Assembly (NCBI GenBank): GCA_903838995.1
Contig: CAIMAP010000166.1
Location: 1-35,234, forward strand
Length of the DNA: 35,234 nt
Source: an uncultured bacterium
Lineage (GTDB): Bacteria; Bacteroidota; Bacteroidia; Sphingobacteriales; Sphingobacteriaceae
Direction of reading: 5' to 3'
Position numbers and translations under genes: made by a program. A model generated the notes under the pieces. That model was not told the DNA's origin. It saw only the letters and a program-made list of their open reading frames with translations, and did not search any database. This document shows positions 17,863-25,759 of this stretch, piece by piece. The number at the start of each line of letters is the position of its first letter. The first letter of the stretch is position 1.

Positions 17863-19281
17863 ATGAGAAAAATTCTGTTATTCAGTACCCTGTTTTTTTA
17901 TAGTATGATTGGTATTGCACAAATTGGTGCTTACAACGGAAAACCTCATTATTTAATAGATACCTATCGAGCTGGAACAAAAATAGGAACTATAGAAGTA
18001 GAAATGTATCCAAGCATTGCGCCAAAGCATGTTCGAAATTTCGATAGTTTAGTTGCGGCACATTTTTTTGATACTACTGCCTTTCATCGGGTAGTTCCTG
18101 GTTTTGTTATTCAAGGTGGCGATCCAAATTCTAGGCATGGTCCAAAAAGCACATGGGGTATTGGAAATGCTAATCAAACCGATATTCCTGCAGAATTCAA
18201 CCCCATCTCTCATCAGCGAGGTGTATTATCTGCAGCAAGAGATAATAATATCAATTCTGCAAACTCTCAATTTTTTATTTGTGTTGCTGCAGCAGCAAGT
18301 TTAGATAATAATTATACTGCTTACGGAAGAGTGGTTGCGGGTTTAAGTTTCGTAGATAATATAGTTTCTTCTGCAAGAGATGCAAACGATAATCCATTAC
18401 AAAAAATTGAGATGTTTGTCACTCGAGGAATGGTAGACAGCACAAGAATAGATTCTGTTCCAGAAATAATTCAGCCATTAAATAATTTAGCAGGTATCAG
18501 CAGTAATTTTCTTTTCAAATGGAAAGCAGTACCCGGCGCATTAATTTATAATTTAGAATTTGCAAGCGATAGCTTATTTCAAAATATTGTTTTAAGAAAA
18601 TCAACTGCCGTTTTAAGTATGTCTGTTAGCGAGTTAACCGTTGGAAAAGTAAAATATTATTGGAGAATGTTTGCTAATAATGGGGGCTTTAAAAGTCCGG
18701 CAAGCGCCACAAGGGTTATTTATACTGGGCTTAACGCACCTCAATTATTATTACCTACGAATGCTTCGATTGGCAAGTCTACGCAAACACATTTTGAATG
18801 GAGAAAAGTGGAGCAAGCAAATGCTTATCGCATACAAGTATCCACCACGCCTGCATTTACTACATCGGCAATTAAATTAGATTCGACGGGCATTATCGAT
18901 ACTTTTTTAAATTTCAACTTTTCACTAACAAACAGGAAATATTATTGGAGAATTGCAACCGAGGTAAACGGCATTTCGGGACTCAATGCGACTGCAATTT
19001 ATTTTACTACAGGAAGTACAACTGGTATTAAAAATACCATGTTGCATGCTATTAAACAATACCCAAATCCCGTAAGCCAAATATTAAATTTTGAATGCAG
19101 CACTTTAACCGGCCAAGTAACTTTACGAATCTTCGACCAGCTAGGTAAACTTATAGCAACACAAAAAGCATTTTCCATAAATAATATTATTGCTTTTCCA
19201 ATACAGTTACCCACTGGGCATTATTTTTATCAAATTAGCGACGCAACTGGCCTTGCTCAGGGTACATTCGACGCTTTATAG
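17863..19281 (+). CDS. Secreted cyclophilin-type peptidyl-prolyl isomerase with T9SS sorting domain
   Basis: A 472-residue multidomain exported protein. Order: Sec signal peptide (residues 1-20, ending GIAQ); a cyclophilin domain (about 30-190) with FHRVVPGFVIQGGDPNSRHGPKSTWGIG, FNPISHQRGVLSAARDNNINSANSQFFI and YTAYGRVVAGLSFVDNI; two related Ig/fibronectin-like repeats (about 205-295 and 297-390), each ending with a VKYYWRMF or RKYYWRIA strand; and a C-terminal T9SS type A sorting domain (YPNPVSQILNFE to LPTGHYFYQISDATGLAQGTFDAL). It should catalyse proline isomerisation outside the cell or on the surface after type IX export. Probably transcribed with dcd. Confidence 0.92.
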   Translation: MRKILLFSTLFFYSMIGIAQIGAYNGKPHYLIDTYRAGTKIGTIEVEMYPSIAPKHVRNFDSLVAAHFFDTTAFHRVVPGFVIQGGDPNSRHGPKSTWGIGNANQTDIPAEFNPISHQRGVLSAARDNNINSANSQFFICVAAAASLDNNYTAYGRVVAGLSFVDNIVSSARDANDNPLQKIEMFVTRGMVDSTRIDSVPEIIQPLNNLAGISSNFLFKWKAVPGALIYNLEFASDSLFQNIVLRKSTAVLSMSVSELTVGKVKYYWRMFANNGGFKSPASATRVIYTGLNAPQLLLPTNASIGKSTQTHFEWRKVEQANAYRIQVSTTPAFTTSAIKLDSTGIIDTFLNFNFSLTNRKYYWRIATEVNGISGLNATAIYFTTGSTTGIKNTMLHAIKQYPNPVSQILNFECSTLTGQVTLRIFDQLGKLIATQKAFSINNIIAFPIQLPTGHYFYQISDATGLAQGTFDAL

Positions 19282-19340
19282 TATCAAATAAAACATTGCC
19301 GCCGTATTTTTTTGCATATTTGCGGCTTATATAAAAAACC

Positions 19341-20606
19341 ATGACTCAACACCCGCCTGTAGTAGAAAAATTTAATAAATATCAAATTATCACGATCGTT
19401 ATACTCGCACTTACGCAGTTTACGGTTGTGCTTGATTTTATGGTAATGTCTCCACTCGGAGATATGCTCATGAAGTCGATGGGCTTAACTACTTCACAAT
19501 TTGGTTTTGCTGTTTCAAGTTATGCTTTTAGTGCGGCTATTGCAGGCTTTTTAACAGCAGGCTTTGCAGATAAATTCGATAGAAAAAAATTATTATTATT
19601 TTTCTATATCGGGTTTATTATTGGCACCTTAATGTGTAGCCTTGCAACTAACTACAGCATGTTAATCACGGCAAGAATTGTAACAGGTTTATTCGGCGGG
19701 GTAATCGGTTCTATTTCTCTAGCTATTGTAGCCGATTTATTTCCTATTCAAAAAAGAGGAAGGGTGATGGGCTTTTTGCAAATGGGTTTTGGAGCCAGTC
19801 AGGTTTTAGGTATTCCAATTAGTTTATACATAGCTAACTATTGGAACTGGGAAGCACCATTTATGATGATTGTAATTTTTGCGGTTATTATTTGGTTGCT
19901 AATAGCTTGGAAACTGCAGCCAATTAATAAACATCTATTAATTAAATCAGATAAAAACGCATTCCTTCATTTATGGCATACCATTGCTAAAAGAGAATAC
20001 CGCGTTGGATTTTTAACCACCGCATTATTGTCGCTTGGTGGTTTTATGATGATGCCATGGGGAAGTGCATTTGCAATAAATAATTTAAAAGTGACGCCTA
20101 ACCAGTTGCCCATTATGTTTATGGTTGGCGGCATTAGCTCTTTAATTATTATGCCTTTAATAGGAAGGCTAAGCGATCGCTTCGAAAAATTAAAAGTATT
20201 TACTTATGCAAGTATTTGGATGGCAACAGTTGTAGTTATATATACGAATTTGTCTGCTGTTCCATTTTATTTTATTCTGATTATGAATGTGGCCATGATG
20301 ATTGGCATTATGAGCAGAATGGTTCCGGCAATGGCCTTAAACTCTGCATTACCAGAGATGCAAGATAGGGGCGCATTCATGAGTATTAATTCTTCTCTAC
20401 AACAATTTGCCGGAGGTATTGCAGCTGCTATTGGCGGCATGGTTGTAGTGCAACAAACCAAAACTAGCCCTATCGAAAATTACAATATTTTAGGTTATTT
20501 AATTTTAGTGCTATCTGCAATTAATATTTTAATGGTGTATAGACTTAGTAAAATAGTGAATAGAAAAAACGCTGAAAGAGCCGCACAAGCTGTGGCTAAA
20601 GCTTAG
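19341..20606 (+). CDS. MFS transporter (DHA1/Bcr-like)
   Basis: A 12-helix major facilitator protein of 421 residues. TM1 ends in VVLDFMVMSPLGDML; loop 2-3 has the MFS motif as GFADKFDRKKLLLFF, and TM4-TM5 contain ITARIVTGLFGGVIGS and GRVMGFLQMGFGASQVLGIPISLYIA, resembling drug:H+ antiporters. A second related loop, GRLSDRFEKLKVF, begins the C-terminal half. The substrate is unknown. No regulator is adjacent. The C-terminal 11 bases overlap the 3' end of the convergent TPR gene. The upstream gap has a near-match promoter (CATATTTG) but no perfect box. Confidence 0.9.
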   Translation: MTQHPPVVEKFNKYQIITIVILALTQFTVVLDFMVMSPLGDMLMKSMGLTTSQFGFAVSSYAFSAAIAGFLTAGFADKFDRKKLLLFFYIGFIIGTLMCSLATNYSMLITARIVTGLFGGVIGSISLAIVADLFPIQKRGRVMGFLQMGFGASQVLGIPISLYIANYWNWEAPFMMIVIFAVIIWLLIAWKLQPINKHLLIKSDKNAFLHLWHTIAKREYRVGFLTTALLSLGGFMMMPWGSAFAINNLKVTPNQLPIMFMVGGISSLIIMPLIGRLSDRFEKLKVFTYASIWMATVVVIYTNLSAVPFYFILIMNVAMMIGIMSRMVPAMALNSALPEMQDRGAFMSINSSLQQFAGGIAAAIGGMVVVQQTKTSPIENYNILGYLILVLSAINILMVYRLSKIVNRKNAERAAQAVAKA

Positions 20607-22083
20607 CAATTCTTCTTAATCCGGCTTTCGCTTTTGTTTCTATACTATTTCTATACTCTTCGTTTTTCATCTGATCGCAGCGTTCAAAATAATACCTTGC
20701 CTTCTCATAATTCTTTTTAAGCTCATAAATATAGCCTAATTGTAATGATGCGTTTGCTGCAAAATAATAGGGAAGTCCGATGCCAGTGCTAATAGTAGCA
20801 GTATAGTACATGATTGCTTGTTCTATTTTATTTTGTTGATGGCATATTCTGCCCATGCGATAAAAGTATTCAAGTTTTTCTTTTGTTAAAGAAAAACTGC
20901 CTACTTTTTTATCTTTTAATGCCAATAAAGCTTTATCATAATAACCGCCATCAAAAAACAATCGCGCTTTTAATAAAGCAATATCTGGAGGGTAAATTTG
21001 CATGCATAAATTTTGTGCGTCTTTATCTTTTTCAGAAATCGCCTTACCTCTAATCTTGCAAAGCGCAATATAGGCGTTGTATTTATCGATATTTCCTCGC
21101 AACAAATGATACCAAGCAATTTTTAAATAAGTATCTTTTATATTAAAATTACCAGTATAGTTTTTTAAATAACTTTCAAAATAAATAACCGCATCGTTAT
21201 CAAATCGATTGAGCTTGCAAAGTCCTAACAAATAATCGAGGTGGTAGAAAGCACCATAGTTAGGGGTTTTGGGCCGGCCCATTAAAATTTCTATGGCATC
21301 GTCTGTATGTCCAGTTTTACTTGCAGCAAGCGCTTTAACGAACACGCCTAATAAATTTGTTTTTGGAACAGCATCACAAACTAATTTTACTTTATCGTAA
21401 ACTGCAGGATCGCCTTCTTTGCTTAAGTAAATAAAGCTGAGAAAAAACGCCGATTCATCATAAAAGAAAGCGTAGTTTGATTTAGGTAATTTTTGTGTTA
21501 AGTCTTCGAGCATTGCTGCTCCTTGTTCAACATTTCCTTTAAGACCTATAGAAGATAGCGCCCATTTATATTGCTCAGGAACCAACCCTATTAGACCATA
21601 GAGCAAGGCAAAGCTTTTTTTATTTGGAAGAAATTCTGGAAATTTTTTCTGGTTCTCTTCTAATAATTTATAAGCCTTTTGTAATTCGTATGCGCCGCTT
21701 ACAAATTCTAAGTATTTAAATCTATTAATGCAACTTTGTAAATTAATTTCAGCAGCTGCATATAAATACCATGGAGAGCGCTTGTCGTCGTCTTCGATAA
21801 TGGAAATGCGTTCCGATTTATTTGATTTAAAATTTTCAAAACTTGCATTATTCTCCGTAGTTAACACTTTTAAAAAATCGATATAGTTTTCTAGTAAAAC
21901 GGGAATCTTGTTGTTGGGATTTGTTTTTCGCTCTTGCGCAAGTTGTAAGGCGCCTTCATTAAACTTTAAGGATAAAATATTTTTATAGGCCTTGATGCAG
22001 TTTTCGTTGAATACAAAATTAGCACTTGCAGTTAGACTGAAAAATGACAAGCAAAATAGTAAGAGCAGGCGAAATTTTGACAT
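20596..22083 (-). CDS. Hypothetical exported TPR-like protein
   Basis: A 495-residue protein with a signal peptide (MSKFRLLLLFCLSFFSLTASA) and otherwise helical repeats. Recognisable TPR-like units lie mainly in the C-terminal part (YYDKALLALKDKK, NKIEQAIMYYTATISTGIGLPYYFAANASLQLGYIYELKKNYEKARYYFERC). It resembles periplasmic TPR proteins common in Bacteroidota, whose role is generally protein-protein scaffolding; the partner is unknown. The 3' end overlaps the MFS gene tail-to-tail by 11 bases. The start codon directly follows the T-run of the terminator of the zinc-ribbon gene, leaving little room for a separate promoter. Confidence 0.82.
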   Translation of the reverse strand: MSKFRLLLLFCLSFFSLTASANFVFNENCIKAYKNILSLKFNEGALQLAQERKTNPNNKIPVLLENYIDFLKVLTTENNASFENFKSNKSERISIIEDDDKRSPWYLYAAAEINLQSCINRFKYLEFVSGAYELQKAYKLLEENQKKFPEFLPNKKSFALLYGLIGLVPEQYKWALSSIGLKGNVEQGAAMLEDLTQKLPKSNYAFFYDESAFFLSFIYLSKEGDPAVYDKVKLVCDAVPKTNLLGVFVKALAASKTGHTDDAIEILMGRPKTPNYGAFYHLDYLLGLCKLNRFDNDAVIYFESYLKNYTGNFNIKDTYLKIAWYHLLRGNIDKYNAYIALCKIRGKAISEKDKDAQNLCMQIYPPDIALLKARLFFDGGYYDKALLALKDKKVGSFSLTKEKLEYFYRMGRICHQQNKIEQAIMYYTATISTGIGLPYYFAANASLQLGYIYELKKNYEKARYYFERCDQMKNEEYRNSIETKAKAGLRRIAKL

Positions 22084-22119
22084 AAAAAAAACGACTCCAT
22101 GAAGATAGGAATCGTTTTT
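22084..22119 (-). terminator. Rho-independent terminator after the zinc-ribbon gene
   Basis: In minus-strand RNA, AAAAACGAUUCC pairs with GGAGUCGUUUUU (one G-U wobble) around a 9-base loop and continues into a U-run. The last T is immediately before the ATG of the TPR gene at 22083, which is unusual. On the plus strand the wobble becomes a C-A mismatch, so it is mainly a minus-strand terminator. Confidence 0.82.
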
Positions 22120-22144
22120 CTATTTTGATGAATATTCTATAAAA

Positions 22145-22882
22145 TTAAGCTTCTTCTTTAACGAATCTATCGTCTACAAGTATTCTACCGCAATGCTCAC
22201 AAACAATAATTTTCTTTCCTTGTCTGATATCTGATTGTCTTTGAGGTGGAATTTTGTTAAAGCAACCTGAACATGAATCTCTAGCAACAGTTACAACCGC
22301 TAAGCCATTTTTCGCATTTGATCTTAATCTTTCATAAGCAATTAACAAACGCTCTTCGATTAATTTTTCAGCTTTAGCTGCTTTTTTCATGGCAGCATCT
22401 TCTTCTTTTTCTGTTTCTTTAGTAATCACATCTAGTTCAGATTTTTTAAGATCTAAATCTTTATGTCTTTCTACTAATGATGCTTCTGCAACTTCTAGCA
22501 CTCTTGTTTTGCTACCAATTTCAAAAGTATATTCTTTAATTTTTTTCTCAGAAACTTGAATGTCTAAACCTTGAATTTCAATTTCTTTTGAAAGAGCTTC
22601 GTATTCGCGGTTGTTTTTAACATTGTTTTGCTGCTCTTCGTATTTCTTAATGGAAGCTGCCGCTTGTTTCATGGTATTTTTACGATTAACAATTTCGTCT
22701 TCTAATTCGTTAATCTCTTCTTTGATTTTATTGATACGAGTTTCTAATCCCGCAACGTCATCTTCCAAATCGGCTACTTCCATTGGAAGTTCACCTCTTA
22801 CAATGCGAATCTTGTCAATTTCTGAATGAATTGTTTGCAATTCGTATAAAGCTTTTAATTTTTGTTCTATTGTTGCTTCCAT
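22145..22882 (-). CDS. C4-type zinc-ribbon, coiled-coil protein (zf-RING_7/DUF164 family)
   Basis: A 245-residue cytoplasmic protein. Residues ~15-180 are charged heptad-type coiled coil (DLEDDVAGLETRINKIKEEINELEDEI and further). The C-terminus holds a four-cysteine zinc ribbon: C204, C207, C228, C231 in SCSGCFNKIPPQRQ and VCEHCGRILV. This architecture is the widely conserved family related to Helicobacter HP0958, which is linked to flagellar or RNA functions there; the role in non-flagellated Bacteroidota is not established. It lies 21 bases after the Nif3 gene on the same strand, so they form a two-gene operon closed by a terminator. Confidence 0.9.
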   Translation of the reverse strand: MEATIEQKLKALYELQTIHSEIDKIRIVRGELPMEVADLEDDVAGLETRINKIKEEINELEDEIVNRKNTMKQAAASIKKYEEQQNNVKNNREYEALSKEIEIQGLDIQVSEKKIKEYTFEIGSKTRVLEVAEASLVERHKDLDLKKSELDVITKETEKEEDAAMKKAAKAEKLIEERLLIAYERLRSNAKNGLAVVTVARDSCSGCFNKIPPQRQSDIRQGKKIIVCEHCGRILVDDRFVKEEA

Positions 22883-22903
22883 CTTTCTTTAATAATCTGC
22901 CTT

Positions 22904-23998
22904 TTAATAGTAGAATACTGGGTTAGTATTAATTTTAGTTAAGGAGAGTGCAAATGTAGGAAATTTATTTTGAATTATTTCTAATAAGAGATCCATCGTA
23001 AACTGCTCACTTTCATAGTGTCCAATGTCAATTAATACGATTTTAGCCTCCGCATCAAAGAATTGATGGTACTTAAAATCGGAGGTCAATAACACATCTG
23101 CTCCCTGTTTGATGGCATTTTTGGTTAAAAAACTACCAGAACCACCACAAATAGCCACTTTATGGATGTTTTTTCCTAGGTCTGCGGTATGTTTAATCAC
23201 TCCTGTGTTAAATTGTTTTTTACAAAGAGCTAAAAAAGCATTTAAATCGCCAGATGCTTCCCAAATTCCAATCATTCCAGCTCCAACTGCTTGATTTGGG
23301 TTGTCAATTTGAAAAACTTGATAGGCAACCTCTTCGTATGGGTGGTGATCTATCATGTTTTTAATGATGTCGGCTTGCAGGTGTTGCGGAAAAATTACCT
23401 CGATACAGGTTTCGGGCTCGTAATGCCTAATTCCTTTTTCGCCGATATAGGCTTTGCTTTTGTGTCCTGGTTTAAAGGTGCCTTCGCCAGTACTCACAAA
23501 GCTACATTCTGAATAGTTACCTATATTTCCTGCGCCAGCGGCAAACAGGGCATCTCTCAGCACGCCAACCTGCTCGTTTGGACAATAACATTGTAATTTT
23601 CGAAGCGTGCCTTCTTTGGGCAATAAAATTTCAGCGTTAACCAAGCCAAGCTTATCTGCAATGGTTTTATTTACGCCCAATTTGACGTTATCAAGATTGG
23701 TATGTATGGCATATATGGCAATTTGGTGTTGAATGGCTTTCATGACCACTCTTTCGACATAGGTTTTGCCTTGAAATTGTTTGATTCCGCTGAAAACAAT
23801 GGGATGATGTGCAATAATAATGTTTGCACCCATTTCAATAGCTTCATTAACCACCGCTTCGGTACAGTCTAAGCAAACCAGCCCTTTGCTAAGCTCCATT
23901 TCTGGATTGCCGACTATCAGCCCTGAGTTATCATAATCTTCTTGATAAGCTAAGGGGGCATAAGATGCTAAAAAATCACAAATGTTTTTTATTTTCAT
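22904..23998 (-). CDS. Nif3-like dinuclear metal centre protein
   Basis: A member of the NIF3/YbgI family, toroidal hexamers with a dinuclear metal site per subunit, sometimes annotated as GTP cyclohydrolase 1 type 2. The metal-binding motifs are GANIIIAHHPIVFSGIKQF, AIYAIHTNLDNVKLGVN, and near the C-terminus VLLTSDFKYHQFFDA and LIDIGHYESEQF. At 364 residues it is the long form: an inserted PII/CutA1-like domain (about residues 125-235) lies between the two Nif3 halves. The physiological reaction is uncertain. Operon with the zinc-ribbon gene; divergent from the parA-like gene across 64 AT-rich bases. Confidence 0.94.
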   Translation of the reverse strand: MKIKNICDFLASYAPLAYQEDYDNSGLIVGNPEMELSKGLVCLDCTEAVVNEAIEMGANIIIAHHPIVFSGIKQFQGKTYVERVVMKAIQHQIAIYAIHTNLDNVKLGVNKTIADKLGLVNAEILLPKEGTLRKLQCYCPNEQVGVLRDALFAAGAGNIGNYSECSFVSTGEGTFKPGHKSKAYIGEKGIRHYEPETCIEVIFPQHLQADIIKNMIDHHPYEEVAYQVFQIDNPNQAVGAGMIGIWEASGDLNAFLALCKKQFNTGVIKHTADLGKNIHKVAICGGSGSFLTKNAIKQGADVLLTSDFKYHQFFDAEAKIVLIDIGHYESEQFTMDLLLEIIQNKFPTFALSLTKINTNPVFYY

Positions 23999-24062
23999 GG
24001 TTGATAATAGCTAAGATTTAAAGTAAAGGTGCGAAAAATAATTTTTTTTATATATTTAATCC

Positions 24063-24800
24063 ATGATTACGATAGCAGTTTATAATTTAAAAGGCGGTGT
24101 GGGCAAAACCGCAGCCGCAGTAAATTTGGCAGCAATTGCTGCTTCAGAAGGCGAAAATACTTTATTGTGGGATTTAGACCCACAGGGCTCTACCTCTTTT
24201 TATTATCGCGTAAAACCGAAGTTAAAAGGCGGTGCTAAAACGCTGGTTGGTAAAGGTTCGGAAATCTTAGCTGCAGTTAAAGAAACCGAATACGAAAATT
24301 TAGATTTAATACCGGCCGACCTTTCTATTAGAAATATGGATTTTCATTTAGATGAAGGTAAAAATTCTAAAAAGAAATTAGCAGAGTCTATCAAAGATTT
24401 AGCAGACACTTACGATAATTTATTTATCGACGCGCCTCCAGGCATTTCTTTGTTATCAGAAAATATTTTTCATGCAGCAGATTATATTTTAATGCCGATG
24501 ATTCCTACAACCCTTTCGGTGCGTAGTTACGATATGATCATCGAGTTTTTTGAACAGAACAATTTAGATAAACATAAAATTCTACCTTTCTTTTCTATGT
24601 ACGATGCTAGAAAAAAAATGCATATAGATATTGTTTCTGAGTTCGAAAACAAAAAGAGATTCTTACAGGCTGCTATTCCATACTCAACGGATGTAGAGCG
24701 AATGGGTTTATACGAAGCGCCATTGGTTTCTTATTCTACTTATTCAAAAGCGGCACTCGCTTATCACCAATTGTGGTCCGAATTTTTAAGAAAAATGTAA
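24063..24800 (+). CDS. ParA/Soj-family ATPase (orphan)
   Basis: A deviant Walker-type P-loop ATPase: KGGVGKTAAAVNLAAIAA (residues 10-27) with the signature Lys, the Walker A' segment LLWDLDPQGSTSF, and FIDAPPGISLLSENIFHAADYILMPMIPTTLSV. At 245 residues, without an N-terminal HTH, it resembles the small ParA/Soj group. No parB or centromere-like repeat is adjacent, and its neighbours are a Nif3 gene and a permease. It may position a cell component other than the chromosome, or work with a ParB encoded elsewhere. Its stop (24798-24800) touches the convergent EamA stop with no bases between. Confidence 0.9.
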   Translation: MITIAVYNLKGGVGKTAAAVNLAAIAASEGENTLLWDLDPQGSTSFYYRVKPKLKGGAKTLVGKGSEILAAVKETEYENLDLIPADLSIRNMDFHLDEGKNSKKKLAESIKDLADTYDNLFIDAPPGISLLSENIFHAADYILMPMIPTTLSVRSYDMIIEFFEQNNLDKHKILPFFSMYDARKKMHIDIVSEFENKKRFLQAAIPYSTDVERMGLYEAPLVSYSTYSKAALAYHQLWSEFLRKM

Positions 24801-25691
24801 TTAAGATTTAGTGTAATTTTTATTGGCTAAATAGACGCCAAGCAATATACCAACAAGGCCAATGAGTTGAATATAGCTAATGGGCTCTCCATCTATAAAG
24901 CCCCAAAACATTGCGACTATAGGAATTAGATAGGTTACCGATGCTGCGTAAACGGGGGTGGTAATTTGTACAAGTTTATTAAATAACACCAGCGATATGG
25001 CAGTGCCAAAGAGCGCTAGTAACAAAACAAATCCCAATGCTTGGCCTGCACCAACTTCGTGCATTGTTTTATATATAAAATCGGTATGCGCAAATAAATA
25101 GTATCCATATGCCGGCCCAATAAATAAAAGTGCCGTAGCAGAAATAGCAATAGCTGGTAGCTCATGCAAATAATTTTTAATAAGATTTACACTCCAAGCA
25201 TAACAAATTGTTGCTAAAAAAATATAAGAACCATATTGATAATTTGTTCCCATACTTCCGTTTCCTTTAAAAACAATTAATACAATTGCGCCAACCATTC
25301 CGATTACAATACCTGTAATTTTTGTAGAAGAAAAGTGTTGTTTAAAAAATGCGACCCCAACAATTAACGTAAACAGCGGCGTAAGAGAGTTGAGTACTCC
25401 TGCAGTAGAACTCGAAAGTTTTGTTTGTGCGTTTGCAAATAGGATGGCCGGAAGTCCATTCCCTAACAAACCCACCAGTGTAATTAGGAGTAAAAATTTT
25501 ACTGGAACTTTATGAAAGTTCCGAATGGTTAAAGGCAACAGAAATAGAAAAGAAAAAAACATGCGCATAGTGGCTACCTGCGAAGCGCTATAAACCTTTA
25601 ATGCATTCTTCATCAGAATAAATGAACTACCCCAAATCAATGCTAATGCAATGAGCAGTATAATTGGTAAGAATTGTTTAATTTTCGACAT
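24801..25691 (-). CDS. EamA/DMT-family permease (RhaT/YdcZ-like, 10 TM)
   Basis: A drug/metabolite transporter superfamily protein with two EamA repeats and about ten helices. I place the start at the ATG at 25691 (MSKIKQFLPIILLIALALIWGSSFILMKNALKVYSASQVATMRMFF), which begins exactly at the usual family N-terminus and gives 296 residues. The longer ORF to 25811 would overlap recG by 52 bases and adds a charged extension absent from the family. Substrate unknown. Divergent from recG over 68 bases; convergent with the parA-like gene with zero spacing. Confidence 0.9.
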   Translation of the reverse strand: MSKIKQFLPIILLIALALIWGSSFILMKNALKVYSASQVATMRMFFSFLFLLPLTIRNFHKVPVKFLLLITLVGLLGNGLPAILFANAQTKLSSSTAGVLNSLTPLFTLIVGVAFFKQHFSSTKITGIVIGMVGAIVLIVFKGNGSMGTNYQYGSYIFLATICYAWSVNLIKNYLHELPAIAISATALLFIGPAYGYYLFAHTDFIYKTMHEVGAGQALGFVLLLALFGTAISLVLFNKLVQITTPVYAASVTYLIPIVAMFWGFIDGEPISYIQLIGLVGILLGVYLANKNYTKS

Positions 25692-25759
25692 ATATTTTTT
25701 CAGCCTGCAAATTAGAAATATATTTTCGTGTCTTTGAGATTTATTTCTATTTTTAAACA

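Noticed and set aside
19298-19326. Hairpin GCCGC/GCGGC as a terminator after the cyclophilin gene
   Set aside because: The T-run lies in the 19-base loop, not after the stem, and the stem is only 5 bp. More likely part of the MFS promoter region.
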